From Arthrobacter sp. ISL-28 (GTDB lineage: Bacteria; Actinomycetota; Actinomycetes; Actinomycetales; Micrococcaceae), in contig NZ_JAGGPJ010000013.1 of the NCBI RefSeq assembly GCF_018613875.1, forward strand, positions 62,001 through 126,000: a stretch of DNA of 64,000 nt. Reading direction: 5' to 3'. Of the stretch, positions 49,006 to 56,902 are shown piece by piece. Within the stretch, counting starts at the first letter, position 1; each line of letters begins with the position of its first letter. Under the pieces are notes generated by a model. That model had not been told where the DNA came from. It saw only the letters and a program-made list of their open reading frames with translations, and ran no database searches. Made by a program: the position numbers and the translations under genes.

Positions 49006-49386
49006 ATGACAACCGTCGAGCTCACCGACGACAATTTCGAGACCACTATTAACGACAACGACATCGTCTTCGTTGATTTTTGGGCACCGTGGTGTGGCCC
49101 TTGCCAGCAGTTCGGCCCAATCTTTGAGCGATCCGCAAAAGATAATCCCGACATCGTTCACGGCAAGCTCGATACCGAGGCCGAGCAGCGCGTTGCGGCC
49201 GCCGCCGGTATCACGTCCATCCCGACTCTGATGGCATTTCGTGAGGGTATCCTCGTCTTCAACCAGGCCGGCGCCCTTCGGGCCACGGCTCTCGCGCAGG
49301 TCGTAGAGTCCGTCAAGAACCTCGACATGCGGGGGGTACGCGCAGACATTGCCGCTCAGAGTAATAAGTCCGCGCCGGAGAACTGA
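49006..49386 (+). CDS. thioredoxin
   Basis: 126 aa with the active site WCGPC (C30, C33), FVDFWAPWCGPCQQFGPI context and the cis-Pro loop ITSIPTLMAF. The C-terminal ~20 residues (NLDMRGVRADIAAQSNKSA) extend past the usual 105-110 aa. The start at 49006 follows GAGGAGAGG. It is coupled to a decayed AhpD-like gene (TGATG overlap). It could supply electrons to the MsrA/MsrB proteins at 54 kb. Confidence 0.95.
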   Translation: MTTVELTDDNFETTINDNDIVFVDFWAPWCGPCQQFGPIFERSAKDNPDIVHGKLDTEAEQRVAAAAGITSIPTLMAFREGILVFNQAGALRATALAQVVESVKNLDMRGVRADIAAQSNKSAPEN

Positions 49387-49700
49387 TGTCTTCGGGAAGG
49401 GTAACGCGTCCCTACCTGGACAAGACCGTTCCGGAAGCGGGGAAGGCCGCGACGTCCCATGCGACCGCACTGTCGGAGGACGCCCTCCGGCAGGGGCCGG
49501 CTTGCACCGAAAGCGAATCATCAAACTGCGCGTGCCACAACTCAACGGATGCGTTTTTCTGCCCGGATCTACATCTGTCATCGGCGTGGCGAGACGAGTC
49601 CCTTCAGCGAGCGGGAAGCAACCGCGCTCTCATCACGGAAGCCGCAACACAGTTGCCCGTGAATATCAACACCAACGAGCCCGTGGCCGTACACAGCTTA
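49386..49700 (+). pseudogene. frameshifted carboxymuconolactone decarboxylase/AhpD-like gene
   Basis: Pieces of one AhpD-like protein occur in three frames: RPYLDKTVPEAGKAATSHATALSED, then KRIIKLRVPQLNGCVF (matching the family's LxKLRxSQLNGCAFC), then FCPDLHLSSAWRDE and ITEAATQLPVN. At least two frameshifts separate them. The family redox pair CxxC is partly lost. The start overlaps the thioredoxin stop, so the two were a coupled peroxidase/thioredoxin pair. Confidence 0.75.
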
Positions 49701-49844
49701 GTCGCTGACGGGACGTTGGTGGCGGGGAGTGGGTTGTTGCAACCTCGAGCTTGCGCTAGACCGGATGTCTCACTATGAAGATGTAGGACATGAACGGATT
49801 CAGGATCAAGAGTGTGACGCCTTGGTTGAGGCAATACCGGAGGG

Positions 49845-50414
49845 GTGCTCCCGCGTGCCTATAGCTGGTCAAAGCTGGAGGGTACCCGCACAACTCCTGC
49901 AGGAGGCAAGGCCATCCCGGCTGATGCGAAAAGAGGATGGATGAGGACATACTTTGCGGAGGTCTTGGCCCGGGAAAGAGCTTGCCTGGCTGGAATCACT
50001 GACCGGGCGATGCTAACCAGCTGGCGCCGTCGCGTCGTCGAGGAGCTCATGACCCCGCAGTCGCCGTACGCGTTGGCATTGCGACAGACCGGGGATGTGC
50101 GTGATCGTGCGGACTTCCTCGATCAGTGGCGCGAGCTCCTCGCCGAGGCAGTGGATCGTTTACTACAGTCCAGAGTCACGGGCGACACACCCTGCGCTTC
50201 CCCAGAGGGCCCGAAGGCCGATGTCGACGCTCAGAAGACTGCTGTGCTGATTCTTGCGGCGCTTCATGGAGGCAGCACTCTGAGTCAGCTTGCACAAGAC
50301 CCTCGGCCCCTCAACGCCGCACTCGACCTCGCGCTCGTGTCTTTTGTGGCAGCCGAGGACAACACTCCCGCAAGGACGGGAACGAGCAGCTCGATAAGTA
50401 ACATGGACTTGTGA
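49845..50414 (+). pseudogene. TetR regulator fragment lacking its DNA-binding domain
   Basis: 189 codons. From RRGWMRTYFAEVLARERACLAG-like sequence (residue ~30) to AVLILAALHGGSTLSQLAQ it matches a TetR-family C-terminal ligand domain, but no helix-turn-helix precedes it. The first ~30 residues look like random translation. It overlaps the following intact TetR gene by 4 nt. It could still be expressed as a truncated dimerisation domain. Confidence 0.65.
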
Positions 50415-51040
50415 TGACAACCGTTGACTCGCGCAATGGCAGGCGCCTGACGGCGCGCGGTGAAAAGACGCGGGCAAAGATCGTCGCCGCAGCGGCCGAC
50501 CTGATGTATGTCCAGGGCATCGGGGCTACCACGCTCGACGACGTTCTAATGGCCAGTGGAGTGAGCAAGTCGCAGTTGTACCACCATTTCGCAGGCAAAG
50601 ACGAGCTCGTGCGGGCCGTCATCGATCATGTAGGCGAACGCATCATCGAGCGTGAGCGCGATGCCCTCGGCCATGTTTCGACGATCCCAGGCCTGCGACG
50701 CTGGCGCGATGCGTTGGTACAGAACAACGCCCTACGGCATGGCGCCTACGGCTGTGCGCTCGGCTCACTGGCCTCCGAGGTCTCCGATCAAGACGATGCC
50801 GCACGCCAGGCCGTGTCTCAACTCTTCATTGAGTGGCAGGGGCTGCTGGCAGGCGTGTTGCGCAGGCTTCAGGACGGTGGCGCGCTTCCGCCCGAGGCGT
50901 CGATCGACCAGCTCGCCACCGGACTCATGGGCGCCGTCCAAGGAGGGTACATGCTGGCACAGACTGCGCGCGACGTCACACCCATGGCAACATCAATTGA
51001 CATGGCGCTTGCGCATATCGAGAGCCTGTCTCCTGACTGA
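50411..51040 (+). CDS. TetR/AcrR-family regulator
   Basis: 209 aa. N-terminal helix-turn-helix (KTRAKIVAAAADLMYVQGIGATTLDDVLMASGVSKSQLYHHFAGKDEL) and a TetR_C domain with GCALGSLASEVSDQDDAARQAV. The ATG overlaps the truncated TetR frame by 4 nt. The target is not evident; neighbours are the thioredoxin unit and a convergent sigma-factor gene. The 290 bp downstream (51041-51332) show no gene. Confidence 0.92.
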   Translation: MMTTVDSRNGRRLTARGEKTRAKIVAAAADLMYVQGIGATTLDDVLMASGVSKSQLYHHFAGKDELVRAVIDHVGERIIERERDALGHVSTIPGLRRWRDALVQNNALRHGAYGCALGSLASEVSDQDDAARQAVSQLFIEWQGLLAGVLRRLQDGGALPPEASIDQLATGLMGAVQGGYMLAQTARDVTPMATSIDMALAHIESLSPD

Positions 51041-51332
51041 GTTTCACTCCCGACCAAGCCACAGATAACGCTGAAATCCTCGCCCGAGATTCGGTTCGAA
51101 TTCACCCGTGGCCTACCGCTTGTCTGGGTCATAGGGTAGCGCGCAGCCCGTAGCCGCACGTAATCGTGGCGCAACGGCATCCGCTGCTCGGAAGCGCGGT
51201 GTCAGTCCCCGGTGCTACGCGGCAGCATCGGCTCCAGCCTTCAGTGGGTCGAAATAGACATGAAGAACAGACATCGCCTCATCACACCCACCCGACGTCA
51301 TGCGGGTAAGTGTCCGCGAACTGCTCGAGCAC

Positions 51333-51995
51333 TCACGCCACCTGGACATGAGCTTCCACCTTTGCCTGTTCAATAGGTTGGGCAGTCGTCGGCTCCCCTT
51401 CCAGGTATCCGTTAACGATCAGGTAGGCACGGATTTTTCGTCGTGCATCGAAAACGGTCTTGTAGATCGCGCCCCGATTCGATCCAGACCGAGACACCAT
51501 GGCGTCCATCGGTACACCGTCGATCACGATCGCGACGAAGAAGTGGCGCTGGTGATCGGTCAATGTCTCGTTCATTGCCCGCTGCACGGCCGTGATCAAT
51601 TCCCGCTGCTGTGTCTGCGCGAGCGGGTCGGCAGCGAACATCTCAGGGAGTTGCTCCCAGTCTTCGGCATCTAGGGACACGGATGGCCTGCGCCATAAGT
51701 GGCGGCCGAGTTTGTTGGAGACCTCCAGCGAGACAAAGCGGTACGCCCAGGTCGTGAATCGACTCTCCCCGCGGAAGGTGTTGAGTTTTTCCAGTAGGGA
51801 AACCATCGCATCATTGGCGGCCTGATGTGCAAGGTCGTCGAGCTCCGGTCCGCCAATGCGGAAGCCGGGTCCACGCCGATACGTCTCATGGAAGGCGACC
51901 CTCAGCAACATCTTGTGCAGGCGGGCCAACGCCGCGTCCCGTTTGGTTCCTGCATCGCCGAGTGCGGTCAGCCACGAGGAGGAGTCTATGTCCAT
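51333..51995 (-). CDS. RNA polymerase sigma factor, sigma-70 family (ECF-like)
   Basis: 220 aa from MDIDSSSWLTALG. Region 2 is ELDDLAHQAANDAMVSLLEKLNTFRGESRFTTWAYRFV; region 4 is LTDHQRHFFVAIVIDGVPMDAMVSRSGSNRGAIYKTVFDARRKIR. No anti-sigma gene is visible beside it. The start is uncertain: another ATG lies 57 nt upstream (MLNHRRQTH) and the frame stays open to 52286. It is divergent from a ferritin-like desiccation gene and shares a 15-bp upstream motif with it, suggesting self- and neighbour-activation. Confidence 0.85.
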   Translation of the reverse strand: MDIDSSSWLTALGDAGTKRDAALARLHKMLLRVAFHETYRRGPGFRIGGPELDDLAHQAANDAMVSLLEKLNTFRGESRFTTWAYRFVSLEVSNKLGRHLWRRPSVSLDAEDWEQLPEMFAADPLAQTQQRELITAVQRAMNETLTDHQRHFFVAIVIDGVPMDAMVSRSGSNRGAIYKTVFDARRKIRAYLIVNGYLEGEPTTAQPIEQAKVEAHVQVA

Positions 51996-52152
51996 GTCGA
52001 TAAGTCCAAATTCGGTGAGTGCGCCGTGCGTCTGTCGTCGGTGGTTCAGCATCGACACAGTCGGCTCTGCAGCTGACGGCTCCTGCGAACTCGTCGTCGA
52101 GTTGCGGCGTGCGGTTGAGGCTCGGTCGATCTGTCGACCACGATAAAAAGAA

Positions 52153-52172
52153 CTATTTAGTCCAGAATAGAT
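52153..52172 (-). promoter_or_regulatory. shared upstream motif, sigma-factor side
   Basis: On the minus strand ATCTA-TTCTGGACTA-AATAG, about 158 nt before the preferred sigma start. The same ATCTA and TTCTGGACTA strings, 1 nt further apart, occur on the plus strand upstream of the ferritin-like gene. Likely promoter or operator of a common regulator. Confidence 0.5.
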
Positions 52173-52326
52173 CATCGGCGCACCGTTCGGCAAGCCCGCA
52201 TTCCCCTTGCTGGCCCGACTCCACCACCTCCTTTGATGGCGGAATTTGGGGCCACAAGTGGATCTAGGTGCCCGGTATCTGAACATTCCCGATTCGTCCG
52301 CCGTCCTTCAGCGAAGACTTTCGCAC

Positions 52327-52346
52327 ATCTAGTTCTGGACTATAAG
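52327..52346 (+). promoter_or_regulatory. shared upstream motif, ferritin-like side
   Basis: ATCTA-g-TTCTGGACTA-TAAG, 104 nt before the ferritin-like start. TATAAG overlaps the motif end and could be a -10. It mirrors the motif at 52153-52172 on the opposite strand. Confidence 0.5.
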
Positions 52347-52406
52347 GTCCTGTTAGGGGTACAACTGTAAGAGTGTTTCGACAGCCGATTCGAGCACAAA
52401 GGGCTC

Positions 52407-52428
52407 TGCCTCCGGCGCGCCGGAGGCA
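52407..52428 (+). promoter_or_regulatory. 22-bp perfect palindrome in the ferritin-like leader
   Basis: TGCCTCCGGCG followed immediately by its reverse complement, between the proposed promoter and the ribosome site (GGGAG) of the ferritin-like gene. It may be an operator for a dimeric repressor or an mRNA hairpin masking or protecting the leader. Confidence 0.55.
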
Positions 52429-52449
52429 GCGAACAGTAAGGGAGTCAGG

Positions 52450-53370
52450 ATGTCTGAGAACCGCTTCATCAGCGATGCCATCACCGCCAGCGCGGAGACC
52501 GCAGAGGACCGTGTCAAGCTGGCCGGCATGGTCGCAGAAGCTGCAACCGCCGCGCCGGCGGCTACGACGGCCACGGACGGGCCCAGCGATGCCTCGATCC
52601 TGAACTTCGCGCTCAACCTTGAGTACCTTGAAGCCGAGTTCTACCTTCGTGGCGCAACGGGGCAGGGACTTCCCGGGGACATGGTGGGAGGGGTCGGGAC
52701 GCCCGGCCAGGTGTACGGTGGCCGGCAGGTCGATTTCCGCAGTCCGTTGATCAAGAACATCGCCCGGGAAATCGCCATGGACGAGCGGGCCCACGTCGCG
52801 TTCCTCCGCGGCGCACTCGGAGACGCGGCCGTTGCACGCCCACGCATCTCCCTCGATCACAGTTTCACTGCCGCAGCCACCGCTGCCGGGTTGATCAAGC
52901 CCGGAGAGACCTTCGACGCCTACGCCAACGACCGCAACTTCCTCTTCGCCGCCTTCCTCTTCGAAGACGTGGGAGTCACCGCTTTCAAGGGCGCGGCGCC
53001 GTTGATCTCCAACAAGACCTACCTGGACGCGGCCGCTGGCCTGCTCGCCACAGAGGCCTACCACGCCGGGATCGTACGGGCCACGCTCTTCAGCGAAGGA
53101 CTCGCGGACGAGTCCGTGTTCGACGTCGTGCACAAGATCTCCGCGGTCCGCAACGCCGTCAGCGGCCCCGCAGACGATGATCAGGGCATCGGCACCAAGG
53201 ACGTGGCCAACCTCGTTCCTACCGACGAATACGGCCGGACCTTCGGCCGGAGCGCCGCGCAGATCCTCAACATCGTCTACCTTGACTCCCAATCGGGCAC
53301 CTCCGGCGGCTTCTACCCGCATGGGCTCAACGGGGACATCGTTCACGGCACCGGGCCGATCGCGGACTAA
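52450..53370 (+). CDS. ferritin-like desiccation-related protein
   Basis: 306 aa. After an Ala-rich start, the four-helix bundle opens with ASILNFALNLEYLEAEFYLRGA and continues EIAMDERAHVAFLRGALGD, giving the paired Glu and ExxH-type carboxylate/histidine ligands of a di-iron ferritin-like fold. Later helices include TEAYHAGIVRATLF. Length and pattern match the plant/bacterial Pcc13-62 desiccation-related family. No signal peptide is visible. Divergent from the sigma factor with which it shares a promoter motif. Metal binding and role are inferred from the family. Confidence 0.88.
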   Translation: MSENRFISDAITASAETAEDRVKLAGMVAEAATAAPAATTATDGPSDASILNFALNLEYLEAEFYLRGATGQGLPGDMVGGVGTPGQVYGGRQVDFRSPLIKNIAREIAMDERAHVAFLRGALGDAAVARPRISLDHSFTAAATAAGLIKPGETFDAYANDRNFLFAAFLFEDVGVTAFKGAAPLISNKTYLDAAAGLLATEAYHAGIVRATLFSEGLADESVFDVVHKISAVRNAVSGPADDDQGIGTKDVANLVPTDEYGRTFGRSAAQILNIVYLDSQSGTSGGFYPHGLNGDIVHGTGPIAD

Positions 53371-53483
53371 ATGCGTGCCCTCGCCAATCAGCGGTGCCTA
53401 CGAGATGGCTCATCGAGCGACCGGGAAGCTGCCAAGCCCGCCTGGATGCTCAGGAGCGCCACCCCATTCGAAGGGAGCATGAC

Positions 53484-53837
53484 ATGCCAAAAGCTGCGAG
53501 ACCTGCTGTCAAAAACGGAGACCGCATTGACGCAGGCGACATAGCGGAAGCGCTGACGAGAGCACCATTCACCTACACCGACGGGGCAACCCAAGTGTTT
53601 GCTCGCGACGGCCGCACCATCTACACCGAGAATGGGCACCCAACGTCCGGAACGTGGGGAGTAGACGATCAGGGGCAGTTCTGGTCTTTCTGGCCACCGG
53701 CCTATCGCGCCACCTACGACGTCTTCTGGATTACAGATGCAGATGGCGATCCCGTCGGCATCCGGTTCAACGAACTCAGTCGTGGAGCGACCTCTGCAGG
53801 GCGATACATCTCCAAGCCCACGTCATCTCCGGATTGA
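53484..53837 (+). CDS. hypothetical protein, possibly DUF995-like
   Basis: 117 aa from [16 protein letters not shown] (AAGGGAG upstream). It has alternating short strands, [21 protein letters not shown] and [18 protein letters not shown], rich in Trp/Tyr/Gly, which resembles small beta-barrel families such as DUF995. No catalytic motif. It lies between the ferritin-like gene and msrB, all on the plus strand. Confidence 0.65.
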   Translation: MPKAARPAVKNGDRIDAGDIAEALTRAPFTYTDGATQVFARDGRTIYTENGHPTSGTWGVDDQGQFWSFWPPAYRATYDVFWITDADGDPVGIRFNELSRGATSAGRYISKPTSSPD

Positions 53838-53925
53838 TTGCCCCCAACACGCCGCTCTGATCGATCATGCCCACTTGGGCTTTAGTCCACGATTGGAAAC
53901 CACTCCCAGAGAAAAGAAGGATCCA

Positions 53926-54387
53926 ATGTCCACCCCCGATTACTGCAAAGATCCCGACAAAGTCGCGAAACTCACCCCCGCGCAGTACGACGTCACCCAG
54001 AAAGCGGGGACCGAGCCGGCCTTCCGGAATGAGTACTGGGACAACCACAACGCCGGCCTGTATGTCGACATCGTCTCCGGTGAGCCGCTGTTCACGTCCA
54101 TCCACAAGTTCGACAGCCGCACCGGTTGGCCCAGCTTCACGGCGCCTATCGACCGCAGCAATATTGTCCTCAACGAGGACCGCAGCTACGGCATAGTCCG
54201 AACCGAGGTGCGCTCCAAGCATGGTGACAGCCACCTCGGCCACCTGTTCAATGACGGCCCAGCCGCCGATGGTGGCCGGCGTTACTGCATCAACTCCGCC
54301 GCCTTGCGCTTCGTGCCTCTGGACCAGCTCGAGACTGCCGGATACGGGCAGTTCCGCATACTCTTCACCACGGAGGCAGAATCATGA
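53926..54387 (+). CDS. msrB: peptide-methionine (R)-S-oxide reductase MsrB
   Basis: Reduces the R epimer of methionine sulfoxide using thioredoxin. 153 aa with the family strands [16 protein letters not shown], the [12 protein letters not shown] loop and the catalytic Cys in RRYCINS (C121). The two zinc CxxC motifs of many MsrB proteins are absent, so this is the zinc-free form. AAGAAGG lies 6 nt before the ATG. The stop overlaps the msrA start by 4 nt. Confidence 0.96.
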   Translation: MSTPDYCKDPDKVAKLTPAQYDVTQKAGTEPAFRNEYWDNHNAGLYVDIVSGEPLFTSIHKFDSRTGWPSFTAPIDRSNIVLNEDRSYGIVRTEVRSKHGDSHLGHLFNDGPAADGGRRYCINSAALRFVPLDQLETAGYGQFRILFTTEAES

Positions 54388-54896
54388 GCCGCGACCACGC
54401 CATACTGGCCAGCGGCTGCTTCTGGGGCGCCCAGGAGCTGCTCCGAAAGAAGCCGGGCGTGATCTCCACCCGCGCCGGATACTCCGGCGGCAACACACCA
54501 AACGCCACCTACCGTAACCACGGTGACCACGCCGAAAGCGTCGAGATCGTCTTCGATCCCGACGTCATCTCCTTCCGGGACCTGCTCGAGTTCTTCTTCC
54601 AGATCCACGACCCTTCGACCCGGGACCGGCAGGGCAACGACATCGGCCGCAGCTACCGGTCCGCAATCTTCTACACCAGTGACGACCAGAGGCAGGTCGC
54701 GCTGGACACAATCACAGATGTCGACGCGTCCGGACGTTGGCCCGGAAAGGTCGTCACCGAGGTCGAACCGGCGGGAGATTTCTGGGAAGCCGAGGAAGTA
54801 CACCAGGACTACCTCCAGAAGTACCCCGACGGCTACACCTGCCACTACGCCCGCCCAGGATGGAAGCTCCCGCAGCGTGAGAGCCAGACCGCGTAA
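54384..54896 (+). CDS. msrA: peptide-methionine (S)-S-oxide reductase MsrA
   Basis: Reduces the S epimer of methionine sulfoxide. 170 aa with catalytic GCFWGAQE (C12) and [27 protein letters not shown]. After the core the C-terminus has [10 protein letters not shown] but no clear second resolving Cys. Translationally coupled to msrB, so both epimers are repaired by one unit. Confidence 0.97.
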   Translation: MSRDHAILASGCFWGAQELLRKKPGVISTRAGYSGGNTPNATYRNHGDHAESVEIVFDPDVISFRDLLEFFFQIHDPSTRDRQGNDIGRSYRSAIFYTSDDQRQVALDTITDVDASGRWPGKVVTEVEPAGDFWEAEEVHQDYLQKYPDGYTCHYARPGWKLPQRESQTA

Positions 54897-54955
54897 ACCC
54901 GGTCCCGGGCCAGAGGGCCGTGGGATCTACATGCCGATCGGTTGAAGGAGAAATG

Positions 54956-55537
54956 ATGGCAGTTTTCGGAGGTCACCGCCGTGACGACAACCCAGCGCTA
55001 CCGCCCGGGCAGTACCTGACGGAGTCTTTCCCTGTGCTGTCGTCAGGTCCGACCCCGTCGATCGATATGGAGGACTGGGAGTTCTTCATCCACACCGAAG
55101 CTGGGCAGACCCACCGTTGGACCTGGGATCAGTTCATCGCCCTCCCGTCCCAGGACATCAGCGTCGATATCCATTGCGTGACCAGCTGGTCCAAGTTGGG
55201 CACGGGCTGGAGAGGCGTGTCACTGGACACCCTGTTCGCTGAAGTCGAGACGGGTTTCGATTTCGTGATGGCCCACTCCTACGGCGGTTACACCACAAAC
55301 CTTCCGCTTGGGGAGCTCCTCAACGGTCGGGCCTGGATCGCCTATGAGTACGACGGCGACGAACTCGACGCCGAACACGGCGGCCCGGCACGCCTCCTGG
55401 TGCCTCATCTCTATTTCTGGAAGAGCGCCAAATGGGTGCGGGGACTTGTTATGCAAAGCGAGGACAACCCCGGCTTCTGGGAAGAGAACGGCTACAACCT
55501 GCACGGCGATCCTTGGCGGGAAGAGCGCTACGCGTGA
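54956..55537 (+). CDS. cytoplasmic sulfite-oxidase-like molybdopterin enzyme
   Basis: 193 aa: essentially a lone molybdopterin-binding SUOX domain. The Mo-ligand Cys is in VDIHCVTSWSKLGTGWRGV (C74), and AHSYGGYTTNLPLGELLNGRA and GGPARLLVPHLYFWKSAKWVRGL complete the fold. No Tat signal or membrane helix, unlike E. coli YedY/MsrP. Two ATGs occur in tandem; the second is chosen since AAGGAG is then 5 nt away. Overlaps the next gene by 4 nt and lies 59 nt after msrA. Context suggests reduction of sulfoxides or N-oxides, which is inference. Confidence 0.92.
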   Translation: MAVFGGHRRDDNPALPPGQYLTESFPVLSSGPTPSIDMEDWEFFIHTEAGQTHRWTWDQFIALPSQDISVDIHCVTSWSKLGTGWRGVSLDTLFAEVETGFDFVMAHSYGGYTTNLPLGELLNGRAWIAYEYDGDELDAEHGGPARLLVPHLYFWKSAKWVRGLVMQSEDNPGFWEENGYNLHGDPWREERYA

Positions 55538-56259
55538 CCAGCCGAGCCATCGGCTGGCGCACCGGCAGCCTCGAGCGTGCACACCCGCTGACCGCCTCCG
55601 CGCGGAGCATCACCTTCACCGTGTCTAGCTGGCCAGGTAATGATGCGGGGCAGCACGTCGATGTCCGGCTCACCGCGCCGGACGGGTATCAGGCCGTCCG
55701 TTCGTACTCCATCGCCAGCACTGGCGCGGGTGAGGAGATCGAATTGGCCATCGACCGGCTGCCGGACGGTGAAGTCTCCCCCTTCCTCGTCGACGACCTC
55801 GAACTCGGTGACACCGTCGAGCTCCGCGGTCCACTCGGCGGATGGTTTGTGTGGCGCCCGGAACAGACCCAACCGGTCCAACTGATCGCCGGCGGCTCCG
55901 GTGTCGTCCCATTAATCGCGATGACCCGTGCTCACGCCAGCGCCGGCAGCTCCGTGCCTATGCAGCTGCTCTATTCGCTCCGCACACCCGATGATGCGTT
56001 TTTCCGTGACGAACTGTCCCAGCCCTCAGCGACCGCTCGGACAACCTGGCACTACACCCGCGCTGTACCGTCGGGATGGTCTCGCTCTGCTGGCCGGCTT
56101 ACCGCTGAAGACCTGAAGCGCGAGACGCTGCCACCGGAACACGTGCCGCTCACCTACATTTGCGGCCGCACCGGATTTGTCGAAACAGTCTCCCGTGCCC
56201 TCATTAGCCTCGGGCACGTGCCCGACAATATCCGCACCGAACGATTCGGAGGAACCTGA
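55534..56259 (+). CDS. FAD/NAD(P)-binding reductase (ferredoxin-reductase type)
   Basis: 241 aa. FAD-binding barrel with the RxYS motif (RSYSIAST, residue ~56), NAD(P) domain with GGSGVVPLIAM and the C-terminal YICGRTGFVE. No 2Fe-2S domain is attached. The GTG start overlaps the molybdoenzyme stop (GTGA). It is best read as the dedicated electron donor to that enzyme, an arrangement seen in other actinobacterial SUOX pairs. Confidence 0.93.
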   Translation: MTSRAIGWRTGSLERAHPLTASARSITFTVSSWPGNDAGQHVDVRLTAPDGYQAVRSYSIASTGAGEEIELAIDRLPDGEVSPFLVDDLELGDTVELRGPLGGWFVWRPEQTQPVQLIAGGSGVVPLIAMTRAHASAGSSVPMQLLYSLRTPDDAFFRDELSQPSATARTTWHYTRAVPSGWSRSAGRLTAEDLKRETLPPEHVPLTYICGRTGFVETVSRALISLGHVPDNIRTERFGGT

Positions 56260-56534
56260 TGGATCACCTCGACGGCAACGTTCTCGCGGGCCCGAGCACC
56301 GATCTTTTCGCTTTCGAGGCGACGACGACACAGTGTCAATGTCAGTCCTGTGCCGATATTGCAATGCTGGGCCAAGCGATGGTGTATGGCCAGCCAATGG
56401 GTTTCGTCGCCCGCTGCCGCAACTGCGACAACGTCCTCATTGTCATCGTCGAACGCGCCGGACAGAAATCTCTAAACATGCGAGGGCTCCGCTGGCTACG
56501 GGTCGCTGACCAAGCAACAAACGACCGTATCTAG
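56259..56534 (+). CDS. DUF6510-like zinc-ribbon protein
   Basis: 91 aa with five cysteines spaced as a metal site: CQCQSC (C26, C28, C31) and CRNC (C53, C56). The ending RGLRWLRV is also typical of the small proteins found after molybdoenzyme-reductase pairs. Its ATG shares a base with the reductase stop (TGATG). Role unknown; metal binding inferred. Confidence 0.8.
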   Translation: MDHLDGNVLAGPSTDLFAFEATTTQCQCQSCADIAMLGQAMVYGQPMGFVARCRNCDNVLIVIVERAGQKSLNMRGLRWLRVADQATNDRI

Positions 56535-56558
56535 GCCCAAGACGAAGAGGAGGTCCAG

Positions 56559-56758
56559 GTGACCATTATCATCGGCTCCGGTCCTGCCTTATATGCGGCC
56601 GGGATCTACGCTGGCCGTGCCAACCTCAATCCGTTACTCATCGCAAGCTCAGTAGAAGCTGGAGCGAGCTGGTCAAGACCACCAGAGCTTAAGAACTTTC
56701 CCGGGTTCCCAGGCGGAATCCTTGGCCTCGACCTCATGGTCAAGGCGGAGCGTCGTTG
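56559..56758 (+). pseudogene. trxB: thioredoxin reductase, 5' fragment
   Basis: About 65 codons from a GTG preceded by GAGGAGG: TIIIGSGPALYAAGIYAGRANLNPLLI is a TrxB FAD-binding start, and ELKNFPGFPGGILGLDLMVKAE continues the family pattern. Two usual glycines (GSGPAG) are altered to GSGPAL. The gene is cut at about 56755 where an inverted-repeat cassette begins. It lies 24 nt after the DUF6510 gene, so it was the last gene of the methionine-repair operon. Confidence 0.85.
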
Positions 56759-56775
56759 CAGACGGATTCACGTCA

Positions 56776-56902
56776 GCGCCGTATTGTTCGATGCCGGTCA
56801 ATGTGACCATGCCCTCGGCCTTTCCTGCCATGCTGCCTCCTAATCATTCGTCCCATCGGCCGTCGGGAGCGCCCAGACGGCCGGATGAAGCGTTTCTTCT
56901 CC
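56776..56902 (-). repeat. 127-bp inverted repeat, left copy
   Basis: The reverse complement matches 58633-58759 with about 5 mismatches and no gaps. It includes a ribosome site (AGGAGG), an ATG and the leader codons [19 protein letters not shown]. In this copy the leader runs into the antisense of the truncated trxB. Its outer 5' part also forms the end of the decayed SDR gene (AEEEKKRFIR). Confidence 0.92.

Noticed and set aside
49006..56758. Reading the island as a defence (anti-phage) system
   Set aside because: The only nuclease-like gene is a truncated DUF1016 remnant; the intact genes are redox and stress repair functions.
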